Assembly (NCBI GenBank): GCA_022360095.1
Contig: JAKSDK010001239.1
Location: forward strand, 1 to 49,280
DNA: 49,280 nt
DNA from: Phycisphaerales bacterium
GTDB taxonomy: Bacteria; Planctomycetota; Phycisphaerae; UBA1845; UTPLA1
Direction of reading: 5' to 3'
The notes below the pieces were generated by a model, which saw only the letters and a program-made list of their open reading frames with translations, made no database searches and was not told the origin of the DNA. The position numbers were made by a program, and so were the translations under genes. This document shows, in pieces, positions 36,001-43,689 of this stretch (the first letter of the stretch is position 1; each line of letters starts with the position of its first letter).

Positions 36001-37419
36001 TGGTTGGCCATCACTCGGCGCGTGCTAGAGTTAACTCACGAGGTTGAGAAGATTGCGAAAGAGGTGTATGAGCTCTCAGATGACGCGTATTACGCGACCG
36101 CCGACCTCGTGGGGCGACACCCGCTCGACTATCCCGATCACCGCTATAACTACGGGGCGCTGGAGCGAGACTTACGCACTCCGCTAGATGATGTCATCCG
36201 GCAGTACGTGGCGCGTGAGCGCGGACATCGTGCTATCACGGTTAAATCCTACATCGTTGATCGGCGCATCGAAGTCTTGGCACATATCCATCGCGTATCA
36301 GCGAAGGTTGTGATCGAGTGTGAGGGCGAGCGACTACGCAGTGCTAGAGTGCCGCTCAAGGCATGGGCCAGGAGGTTAGTTTCGTATGCCGTAGGGTGTG
36401 CGTTCGGTCGCTGGCATACCTCGTCATTGACGGAGCTAGAAAGTGGTGAGTCTAATGATGTGCTGGGACCCTTGCCGAAACGTTCACCGGGAATGCCGAA
36501 TCATGATGGAGCATTTCAAGTCGCCAGGGAGATTCTTGTTGATGACCTGGGCCATAGCGAAGATATTATGAGACATGCAGGTGAAGTATTTCATTGTCTA
36601 TGGAGCAAGGACAGTGCTCAAGTGCTACAGGAGGTAACGTCCGCGCTTGAGTCGTCACACCAGCCCCTGCGAGCATGGTGTAGAGCATCGCTGTTCGAGC
36701 ACCACATCTCCGCATACTCGATGAGTAGGAGGAAAGCTCCAATCTACTGGCAGCTTGCCACGTCGTCGGCCAGCTATTCTGTGTGGCTCTACTACCACCG
36801 CTTCACGGCGGACACATTCTACAAGGTCCTCAACGACTACGTGAAGCCCAAGCTCGACCATGAACAGCGCAAGCTCGACCAGCTGCGGGCGGATGCGGGG
36901 CCGGAGCCGACGCGTTCGCAGCGGACCGAAATTGACCAGCAGGAGACGTTCGTCGCCGAGTTGAAGACGTTCGCAGAGGAGATCGAGCTGATCGCCCCGC
37001 TGTGGAGCCCAGACCTCAACGACGGCGTGATCATCAACTTCGCCCCGCTCTGGCGGCTCGTGCCGCAGTACAGGGCCTGGCAGAAGGAGTGCAAAAAGTG
37101 CTGGGACAAGCTCGTCGCCGGAGACTACGACTGGGCCCACTTAGCCATGCACCTGTGGCCGGAGCGCGTCGTCCCCAAGTGCCGCACCGATGCCAGCCTG
37201 GCTATCGCTCATGGTCTGGAAGACGTATTCTGGGAGCAGGACGAAAAGGGCAAGTGGGTCGCCAAGGACGAGCTGGACGAGGGCTGGGACGAGGTCATCG
37301 AAGACCTCGTCGCTGAACGAACCAAACCGGCGCTGAAAGCGGCATTAAAGAGCCTGCTGGAGGCGCCTGCGCCGGCGGGGAATGGGAAGGGGCGGAAACG
37401 GAAGAGTCGGCGCAAGTAG
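33073..37419 (+). CDS. pglX: BREX adenine-specific DNA methyltransferase PglX
   Basis: The product is 1448 aa, longer than most PglX proteins (about 1200). SAM-binding motif I is DPACGSGH at residues 314-321, and the amino-methylase catalytic motif NPPF is at 572-575 (YDAVLMNPPFGYLALGS). The C-terminal end carries the large-methylase motifs NDGVIINFAPLWRLVPQ and GDYDWAHLAMHLWPERV. PglX methylates the adenine of a BREX recognition site to mark host DNA, and unmodified phage DNA is then blocked. Base composition is uneven: the ends (33.1-34.4 and 36.8-37.4 kb) are GC-rich, while about 34.6-36.8 kb is more AT-rich with different codon use, suggesting that the region including the target-recognition part was replaced by recombination. 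The gene lies 54 nt after the small putative nuclease and 14 nt before the PIN-like gene. Confidence 0.93.
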   Translation: MDQQTRNKLQKATQDARRLLEHEFSEQLEGIYDILPDGKILPEPGKHLDDYGRLRRRKLVDAIEHIRAGGKKSADAVDEYTREAAFTFLNRFVALKMLEARGLVQQCVSKGEQSSGFKEFTGLGPGLAELPDKGYRLYLECLFDELSIEIKVLFDRRDPASLLWPRRQALTDLLAILNEPELAGVWDQDETIGWVYQYFNSSEERRKMREESQAPRNSREVAVRNQFFTPRYVVEFLTDNTLGRIWYEMRQGDTKLEEQCRYLVRRPAEIFLAEGEEPPEQESDENLSQEELLKQPVYVPFRAKKDPRDLKILDPACGSGHFLLYCFDLLLTIYEEAWADRDTPSLSQGEGLRKLREEYPTIEALREAGPGLILRHNLHGIDIDPRCAQIAAFALWMRAQRAYNEGGIDRASRPSIRRTSIVVAEPMPGEKDLLKKFTMALQPPLLGQLVEVIFDKMQLAGEAGSLLKIEDELRDSVAIARKQWVRGLQSEQMMLFADDRSKAEQLSFDLSGITDEQFWCEAESQVIAALLEFAESSTSETHFRRALFADDSLRGFSFIDICRQRYDAVLMNPPFGYLALGSKELVESSYSDCAHDYYPAFLRRGFELLAADGYLGAITNRTGLLLGRFSEWRNELLLKRGRLAYVADLGHNVLDEAMVEAAAYCVIKVTKRRTRVAPAVFVSMLATPASDRGSALQRAVASVRRSSECSDVFVRRVASFAAIPTSPIAYAFPEELLRLYASLPSVEQSDRVVRSTNQTSDDFRYFRLWWETPENRESPRMKWVPFAKGGEYAPYHADLHLVIDWDDHRRTWNGYMGTSHRPYVVPASAEYFFRPGLTYSIRTNSGFSPRILPEDSIFGNKGPGLFASNKDETKALLALLMSRICQALLEMRVGAGDATSSGTPSRSYEVGLVQRIPVPWLSSEKKRRLADAIEEVVRQLRICDAHHETRHLFLSGVGYGPVATSLSEIAYDKAIQWLAITRRVLELTHEVEKIAKEVYELSDDAYYATADLVGRHPLDYPDHRYNYGALERDLRTPLDDVIRQYVARERGHRAITVKSYIVDRRIEVLAHIHRVSAKVVIECEGERLRSARVPLKAWARRLVSYAVGCAFGRWHTSSLTELESGESNDVLGPLPKRSPGMPNHDGAFQVAREILVDDLGHSEDIMRHAGEVFHCLWSKDSAQVLQEVTSALESSHQPLRAWCRASLFEHHISAYSMSRRKAPIYWQLATSSASYSVWLYYHRFTADTFYKVLNDYVKPKLDHEQRKLDQLRADAGPEPTRSQRTEIDQQETFVAELKTFAEEIELIAPLWSPDLNDGVIINFAPLWRLVPQYRAWQKECKKCWDKLVAGDYDWAHLAMHLWPERVVPKCRTDASLAIAHGLEDVFWEQDEKGKWVAKDELDEGWDEVIEDLVAERTKPALKAALKSLLEAPAPAGNGKGRKRKSRRK

Positions 37420-37433
37420 CTTAGGAACTGCTC

Positions 37434-38615
37434 ATGGCGGCGAACAAGACAAAGGCGGTTTACCTTGACCATAGTGTGGTGAACCAATTTGCGCACCCAT
37501 CTGATGGAAGTTTCACGCGCACTAAGCTGGCTGACGCAATTCAAGACGCCAGTGACGCTGGTAGCGTGGAGATTTGGGCCAGCCCCGCAAGTGTTGCGGA
37601 GATTCTACTGTGTACTAGAGGTGATAACGCCCTCGCCAAGCGTCAGCGCATGGCCGATTGTCTTCTCCATTTGATCGAAGCGAGACGGATGTTTCCGGCA
37701 TCTACTTTTCGACTGGCACGTGAATTCTTACAGTTCCTTGATTCTCATGCAACCGGCGCTGCGCACTTTGCGTATCTTGATAGCAACGACTACGCTGCAA
37801 GGCAATGTTGGCTTGGGGTGTTGGGATTACTTGCGGCATATCGCGACCTGAACTTGACACCCGAAGCACGAGAGGAACTACTTCGTGCAAAGTTTGAAAC
37901 TAAGCTACGGTTTCATCGAATTCTGCGCAATCCACAATTGCTAGTGAATGAAGCAAGCAGTGTTGCTCATCACAGCGTCGAAGACATCCGTCTCGAATTT
38001 GCAAATATGTCCATCGAGGACCTGGAGCGCGAAGTTGAGAGGGCAAAGTCAGAGGATGTGAAGAGAATCGATAAAGAAACGAAGAAGCGCCTGAGGAAGC
38101 GAAAGGATGGAGCTATCAGCCGGTATGGTGTGGACGAATGCCTGGCCGCTTTGGTCGATGCCTTAAAAAACGATCTCGAGCTGTTTGCATCTTTCAATGT
38201 CAAGGCTCTTGGCGCTTCAAAGCATTCTATTCTGAAACGTACTAGCTCAGATGAAAAGCGAGTGGAGTTGAAAGCTCACCTTGATCATGTTGGCAAGAAA
38301 GTAATCGTGTCGACTCAGACGATAGTACTGCTTGTGCGTGGACTCGTCGGCGAGAAAATGCTTAATGTTCGTCTTGTTACGGAGTACTTGCTCGAAGAGC
38401 TCAGCGAATCCTGGGATGCAGGCAAAGGTGCAACGCCTGGGGTCACATACGATGCTGACCATGTGCTTTCGTTAAGGGATGTCGATGTTTTTGCAACGAC
38501 AGATGGTAGGATGGCTAAGATCGCAAAGAAACTTGCGCGGGCGATTGAAAGGGAGACTGGGAGGCGACCGACCATCGTTCAGGACGCTAGGGAGTTTCGA
38601 AAGGCGTTAATCTAG
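37434..38615 (+). CDS. PIN-like putative nuclease inserted between pglX and pglZ
   Basis: The product is 393 aa; the ATG at 37434 has AGGA 7 nt upstream. I do not recognise a named family. The N-terminus VYLDHSVVNQF with Asp12, then SPASVAEILL with Glu56, and a C-terminal block TYDADHVLSL with Asp340 and Asp342 and DVFATTDGRMAKIAKKL with Asp357 give the acidic residues and strand order of a PIN-like nuclease. The roughly 280 residues between the halves are an unusual insert of helices, including a basic stretch (KRIDKETKKRLRKRKDGA). Cytoplasmic, no leader. PIN-like proteins often act as RNases in toxin or defence systems. The gene is 14 nt after pglX and 8 nt before pglZ, so it is co-expressed with BREX. 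Activity and target are unproven. Confidence 0.6.
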   Translation: MAANKTKAVYLDHSVVNQFAHPSDGSFTRTKLADAIQDASDAGSVEIWASPASVAEILLCTRGDNALAKRQRMADCLLHLIEARRMFPASTFRLAREFLQFLDSHATGAAHFAYLDSNDYAARQCWLGVLGLLAAYRDLNLTPEAREELLRAKFETKLRFHRILRNPQLLVNEASSVAHHSVEDIRLEFANMSIEDLEREVERAKSEDVKRIDKETKKRLRKRKDGAISRYGVDECLAALVDALKNDLELFASFNVKALGASKHSILKRTSSDEKRVELKAHLDHVGKKVIVSTQTIVLLVRGLVGEKMLNVRLVTEYLLEELSESWDAGKGATPGVTYDADHVLSLRDVDVFATTDGRMAKIAKKLARAIERETGRRPTIVQDAREFRKALI

Positions 38616-38623
38616 AGGGGCGC

Positions 38624-41158
38624 ATGCATCCGCTCTGTGAGTACATTTCAAGACAGCTCGTCAACCATCTAAAGAAACGACGTATTGTCGTATGGTATGA
38701 CCCGCACAGTGACTTTCGGTCATTCATCCGCGAGCTGCACGGCGGCAGCGATCCGATGGGTTGCATGCTAGAGTCGGTGAAGATCGGAGAGGTGGACGCG
38801 AGCCTGTGTGTATTTCAGGGGTCTTATTTCGAAGTGAAGTTTGTTGTTGAGCCCCATGTTTGCGTGGATATGCCCGATCCTCTGCTGATCTATGTGCCGG
38901 CGGCCAAGCTGCCGCGGTCCGATTCGCTGCTGTTGGAGTTGGAAAAGGCCGGCGATTCTTACGAGCCGCAACTTAAACGGCTGGCGCGAAATGTACTCCG
39001 CGAGCGATATAGCGACGGTCAGATCGATAAGATGTTGGAAGGAGAGCGATCCTACGACGACATTGCGGAGTTTCTTAAGTCTGACAGCCCTCAGCGGTCG
39101 ATGCTCAAGGTCATCTTCGAAGGTGCCTACGGCAACAACGCGGCTTTGCTGGCGGACTGGATCGCAAGGGCCGACACAGACGCGAAGATCGTGGAGAAAT
39201 CTGCAAAAGGAGAACTGCTTGAGCTCATCAAATCTCGACTCGGGCTGCAACTGGATGAAGATCTCGACCTTGGCGATGCGAGAACACAAACAGCCCGCTA
39301 CGTGCTCATCGGCGAATTTCGGGACGATTTCGAGGGTGAGCCACCGCCCGCCGTTGCGATGATCCCGAAACCTTCGTCGAAGGACCATGTCAGGCTTGTT
39401 CGAGACGTAGCGCAGGCGATGAGGCTTCGGCACGGTGACGCTTATCCGGTCTTCGCGGACCAGGTAGAGCAGGAGTTTGGGCTTGGTAGCGCGGCAATCC
39501 CTCCGGCACAACTAGGCAAGATCGATACATTCCGCTTTGAAGAGAGGACATTGTTGTTGTATGTGGGGCAGTTGATCGCAGATCGCAAGTTCAGCGAGGC
39601 CCGTAAAGTCGTTAATGAGCACAGGCGTAGTTTTTGGACGGATCTGGATATTCGTCGCCAAAACCAGTGGGAAGCCTGCCGTCTGATGGCCGAACTCGGG
39701 AGTTTGGCTATGGCGATCCGAAAGGATTTTCCGGCGAAGGGCTCATCTCCGCAAGTTTGGATCGATGGATACACGGCCGAAGATGGTTGGTATCGGTTGG
39801 ACTTCACCCAGCGTAACCTTGAGGCCGTCATCGCAACCATGACCGAGGATACGGAGTGTGAGAAGGCGCTCAGCCTCGTGCGTAGCGATTATGAGCAGAC
39901 GCTTGGACAAATGACGAAGGGCTTCATAGCCGCGCAGGAGCATGCACACTGGACGGTAGCCAATTCTTTCGGACAGACGCAGGTTTACAGCGATCTTGTG
40001 GATGGCGCAGGTCCTGTCGCCTATTTCCTGATCGACTCGATGCGTTACGAGATGGGCGTCGAGCTGAGCGAGCAGCTCAATGACGCAGATGAGGTAGTCT
40101 TGCAATCGGCGGTTGCTGTGGCGCCGACCATTACTCCGATTTGCATGGCGGCGCTTCTACCCAGCGCATCTGCATCCTTCAACGTGCGCGAGGAAGGCGG
40201 CAAGCTCGCTGCGGAGATCGACGGTAAAGCGCTCAAGGATTGGCCCGCTCGGAAGAAATATCTCCAGGCGCGGGTGCCGGGCATGACCGAACTCGAGATG
40301 AGCAAGCTTCTTGACATGACGACTCACCAAGCTAAGAAGAAGATCGACGATGCGCCTCTCGTGGTCGTTCGGTCAACCGAAATTGATTACCTTGGTGAGA
40401 CCAGTAGTAATCACTTAGCAAGGCAAGTGGTTGATACGGCGATCGGAAATGTTGCCCGCGCCGTCCGCAAGCTATCGAGTTTGGGTATCGAGCGTTTCGT
40501 TATTGCGGCTGATCATGGTCACCTTTTTGCATCGGTGAAGGAAGAATCAAGTCGGATCGATAGTCCGGGCGGTGACAAAATTGAGTTACATCGAAGATGT
40601 TGGGTTGGACGAGGCGGTACTACTCCCAAAGGCACGGTTCGTGTTAATGGCGCCGATTTAGGATACCAGACCGATCTTGATTTCGTCTTTCCGACCGGGA
40701 TCGGTGTTTTCAAGGCAGGCGGCGATCTTGCTTATCACCACGGTGGCATGAGCCTTCAGGAGATGTTGATTCCGGTTTTAACGGTCAGGATGGTCCGTGA
40801 GAAGACGAAACAAACGAGCCCAGCCGAAGTAACGCTCACCAAACTTCCAGACAGAATCACAAATCGAACCTTGGGCGTTACGATAACGGCCGCGGGCGAT
40901 CTATTCGGTGATGAGCTGATCGCTGTTCGTCCCGTTATGTTGCATGGCGGAGTTCAGGTAGGGGAAGCCGGCATGGTGCTTGATGCTGAATTCGATCAAA
41001 GAACGCGATGCGTCGAGTTGAGGCCGAACACACCGGCATCGGTGGCGATGATCCTTCAAAGCGAAGATTGTGACAAAGTGCGTATTGTCGTGCTGGACCC
41101 GAAGACGGATAAGGTATTGGCACAGTCGGATGAGATTCCAGTGAAGCTGGGGATATAG
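38624..41158 (+). CDS. pglZ: BREX alkaline-phosphatase-fold protein PglZ
   Basis: The product is 844 aa from the ATG at 38624, with GAGGGG just upstream. The N-terminal part begins with KKRRIVVWYDPHSDFRSFIR, the start of type 1 PglZ. The phosphatase-fold core has YFLIDSMRYEMGVEL with Asp471 and VIAADHGHLF with Asp630, His631 and His633, the metal-ligand positions of the alkaline phosphatase superfamily. The C-terminus has YHHGGMSLQEMLIPVL, also typical. PglZ is a BREX core component; its superfamily implies metal-dependent hydrolase or phosphotransferase activity, and in some BREX systems the purified protein acts as a nuclease. It is preceded by the PIN-like gene and followed 2 nt later by brxL. 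Confidence 0.92.
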   Translation: MHPLCEYISRQLVNHLKKRRIVVWYDPHSDFRSFIRELHGGSDPMGCMLESVKIGEVDASLCVFQGSYFEVKFVVEPHVCVDMPDPLLIYVPAAKLPRSDSLLLELEKAGDSYEPQLKRLARNVLRERYSDGQIDKMLEGERSYDDIAEFLKSDSPQRSMLKVIFEGAYGNNAALLADWIARADTDAKIVEKSAKGELLELIKSRLGLQLDEDLDLGDARTQTARYVLIGEFRDDFEGEPPPAVAMIPKPSSKDHVRLVRDVAQAMRLRHGDAYPVFADQVEQEFGLGSAAIPPAQLGKIDTFRFEERTLLLYVGQLIADRKFSEARKVVNEHRRSFWTDLDIRRQNQWEACRLMAELGSLAMAIRKDFPAKGSSPQVWIDGYTAEDGWYRLDFTQRNLEAVIATMTEDTECEKALSLVRSDYEQTLGQMTKGFIAAQEHAHWTVANSFGQTQVYSDLVDGAGPVAYFLIDSMRYEMGVELSEQLNDADEVVLQSAVAVAPTITPICMAALLPSASASFNVREEGGKLAAEIDGKALKDWPARKKYLQARVPGMTELEMSKLLDMTTHQAKKKIDDAPLVVVRSTEIDYLGETSSNHLARQVVDTAIGNVARAVRKLSSLGIERFVIAADHGHLFASVKEESSRIDSPGGDKIELHRRCWVGRGGTTPKGTVRVNGADLGYQTDLDFVFPTGIGVFKAGGDLAYHHGGMSLQEMLIPVLTVRMVREKTKQTSPAEVTLTKLPDRITNRTLGVTITAAGDLFGDELIAVRPVMLHGGVQVGEAGMVLDAEFDQRTRCVELRPNTPASVAMILQSEDCDKVRIVVLDPKTDKVLAQSDEIPVKLGI

Positions 41159-41160
41159 AG

Positions 41161-43203
41161 ATGGCAGAGACACAGGCGCCAGCGCGAGATGCGCTTGATG
41201 ATAAGGTCAACCGAGTGTTTTCCGGCAAGGTGGTTCGCAAGGATCTTGTCCGGAAGGTCAAGGTTGGAGCAAACGTGCCCGCATTCGTTCTTGAGTTTCT
41301 ACTTGGAAAATATTGTGCGTCGTCGGATGAAACGGCGATTCAGATGGGTTTGAAGGTGGTCAACGAAACGCTCGCTACTAATTACATTCGTGCAGACGAG
41401 GCTACAAAGGCGCAGAGTCTTGTCAAAGAAAACGGTAAGCATGCGTTCATTGACAAAATTAGCGTGCGGCTGACGGATTCCGATTACTGGGCTACGGGTA
41501 AGAATTTTGGTGACAAGTTTCTTCATGTTCAGAACAACTATGTGCGAGATTACGAGCGGCTGTTGACCGGTGGCATCTGGGCCCAGGTGGATATTCGCTT
41601 TGAGTACGATGAAGAAAGTGGCGGAAAGCACCCCTTTTGGATCGACAAGCTTTCGCCAATCCAAATCGCTGCATTTGATTTGGATGAGTATCGGAGTGCG
41701 CGGCGTGAGTTCACTAGCGAGGAATGGACCGACCTGATCATTCGGAGTATAGGGTATGAGCCGACCGACATGGACCGACGGCTTAAATTGCTCTTCTTGG
41801 TCCGTCTCATTTTGCTGACCGAAAGAAACTATAACCTCGTTGAACTTGGCCCTCGCGGTACCGGCAAGTCTTACGCAATTCAGGAATTATCTCCCTACGG
41901 TGCACTGCTTACTGGGCCAACGACGGTTGCAAATATGTTTGGTCACATGAGCGGTCGGCATAAGGGTATGGTGGCGATTTGGGACGTTGTCGCATTCGAT
42001 GAAGTCGCTGATCTTCAGAAGATGCCGAAGGAAGTTATCACAACATTGAAGACCTACTGCGAGTCCGGGATATTTCAAAGAGGAAAAGAATCTGACAGCG
42101 GTGAAGCCGGGATTGCATTTTTTGGCAATACGAATCATCCCGTCGATGTTATGGTTCAAACCGGCCATTTGTTCTCTCCAATGCCTGACGTCATTCGAGA
42201 TGACATGGCCTTCATTGACCGCATCCATTATTACTTGCCTGGTTGGGAAATCCCAAAGATGCGAAATGATCTGTTCACGGACCATTACGGTTTTGTCGTG
42301 GATTATCTGGCCGAGGCGCTTCGGTCCCTTCGAAAACACAACTTCACGGAGGTCATCGATCACCACTTTTCTCTCGGTGCTCATTTGAATGCTCGGGATC
42401 GCAAGGCCGTTCGCAAAACCGTATCGGGACTAGTCAAAATAATGTATCCGCATGGCGAACCGACTGTTGACGAGCTTCAGGAACTACTTGAATTTGCCAT
42501 TGAGGGACGACGCCGAGTCAAGGAACAACTCAAGAAGATGGGCTCTTTTGAATACTACCATACGTCCTTCAGTTACCAACGAAGTGACACCGGAGAAGAA
42601 TGCTTTGTCGGTGTCCCTGAGCAAGGTGGCCGTGATTTGATTGCGATGGATCCTCTTGGCCCAGGTTCGGTTTATAGCGCAGCCGTTAGTAACGAAGGTA
42701 CGGCGGGACTCTATCGAATCGAAGTGAGCGTGTCAACTGGAACAGCAAAACTCAAAATGGCTGGTGGCATTACTGGTGCGACCAAGGAGTCGGTCAATCG
42801 TGCTTTTGGCTACCTTCGAGCCCACAAGGTCGAATTCGGACTCGGGCAAGAAATCGATACGTCAGATCTACACGTTGAGGTCATCGATCTACTAAACAAC
42901 AAAGTTGAGGCCGACCTGGGCGTGGGATTCTTCGTGGCGGCCTTCTCGGCTCTGCGCAGAACGCCTGTCATGGCTGCTACCCTGATCATTGGGGACATGA
43001 GTATCCAAGGCAACATCAAGCCCGCACGGTCGCTCACAGAACCTCTTCAGGTTGCAATGGACAACGGGGCAAAACGAGCCTTGATACCGATTGAAAACAA
43101 ACGCGATTTCTTAGAAGTGAGTGGTAATATTGTTGAACACGTCGATCCTGTGTTCTATGGTGAGCCGAAAGCGGCTGCATTCAAAGCCCTAGGTTTTGTG
43201 TGA
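41161..43203 (+). CDS. brxL: BREX Lon-like AAA+ protein BrxL
   Basis: The product is 680 aa from the ATG at 41161, 2 nt after pglZ, with GGGGA upstream. The N-terminus has LDDKVNRVFSGKVVRKDLVR and VPAFVLEFLLGKYCAS, as in BrxL. The AAA+ core has Walker A GPRGTGKS at residues 230-237 and Walker B VVAFDEV with Asp280-Glu281. The C-terminal Lon-like domain has FFVAAFSALRRTPVMAATLI then GDMSIQGNIKPARSLTEPLQ and a Lys in NGAKRALIPIENKRDF. At the place of the Lon nucleophile the sequence reads EADLGVGFF with no obvious Ser, so protease activity is doubtful; this seems common to the family. BrxL is known as a DNA-binding AAA+ ring in type 1 systems. It is the last gene of the operon, which marks this as type 1. 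Confidence 0.93.
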   Translation: MAETQAPARDALDDKVNRVFSGKVVRKDLVRKVKVGANVPAFVLEFLLGKYCASSDETAIQMGLKVVNETLATNYIRADEATKAQSLVKENGKHAFIDKISVRLTDSDYWATGKNFGDKFLHVQNNYVRDYERLLTGGIWAQVDIRFEYDEESGGKHPFWIDKLSPIQIAAFDLDEYRSARREFTSEEWTDLIIRSIGYEPTDMDRRLKLLFLVRLILLTERNYNLVELGPRGTGKSYAIQELSPYGALLTGPTTVANMFGHMSGRHKGMVAIWDVVAFDEVADLQKMPKEVITTLKTYCESGIFQRGKESDSGEAGIAFFGNTNHPVDVMVQTGHLFSPMPDVIRDDMAFIDRIHYYLPGWEIPKMRNDLFTDHYGFVVDYLAEALRSLRKHNFTEVIDHHFSLGAHLNARDRKAVRKTVSGLVKIMYPHGEPTVDELQELLEFAIEGRRRVKEQLKKMGSFEYYHTSFSYQRSDTGEECFVGVPEQGGRDLIAMDPLGPGSVYSAAVSNEGTAGLYRIEVSVSTGTAKLKMAGGITGATKESVNRAFGYLRAHKVEFGLGQEIDTSDLHVEVIDLLNNKVEADLGVGFFVAAFSALRRTPVMAATLIIGDMSIQGNIKPARSLTEPLQVAMDNGAKRALIPIENKRDFLEVSGNIVEHVDPVFYGEPKAAAFKALGFV

Positions 43204-43689
43204 CCTGGTCAAACGTATGTCGGTGAAAGCTAATCCGTAAGAATGCGGTTTCGCCAAGAGCGCCCTTCAAATTTGTCAAGGTAAGAGCCCCTAGCTTTCG
43301 CATGTACCTCAAGGAGTAGCCGAATATTGCCGCCCACGAATCCGTCTTCGTGTGAAAGTGGCCCAAGGTGCAGACGCTTCCAAAGTGGGGATTTCCTGCG
43401 TGCAGATGAAAATCACCGCTCATGTTTTCGTCACATTGGCGCGGAGGCGGGAGAAGCCGACCAGCTCGTTGCATAGAAACAAGTATGATGTAATTAGTCC
43501 GTTACTGATTGTGAGGAGTGTGGTTTAGCAATTGCCCATCGGCGGTCAACGTCATCTCCACGTTCCGTTCAGACTCTGTTGGTGTTCCGGAACAGGCATG
43601 CTTGTTTCATAGCCCGCCGGTCATTTGACGCACGGAGTAAGCGATCTCCAATTAACAACACGTGACACCGAGGCATCCGTTTGCTGCGG
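43204..43689. other. Gap after the BREX operon, 486 bp
   Basis: This lies between the stops of brxL (plus) and the WD40 kinase (minus). It is lower in coding signal. A minus-strand frame (43181-43474, 97 aa) overlaps brxL by 23 bp and has no family I know, so I do not call it. No tRNA, no repeat of the tRNA-Lys scar and no clear terminator hairpin was found. The right end of the island could fall here, but nothing in the sequence proves it. Confidence 0.5.

Noticed and set aside
36655..37140. 161-aa minus-strand frame inside pglX
   Set aside because: It is the complement of the GC-rich PglX 3' end and has no independent support.
43181..43474. Minus-strand 97-aa frame after brxL
   Set aside because: It overlaps brxL, has no ribosome binding site and matches no family I recognise.
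43204..43689. Right attachment site matching the tRNA-Lys scar
   Set aside because: No stretch resembling the T arm or anticodon arm of the scar is present here.
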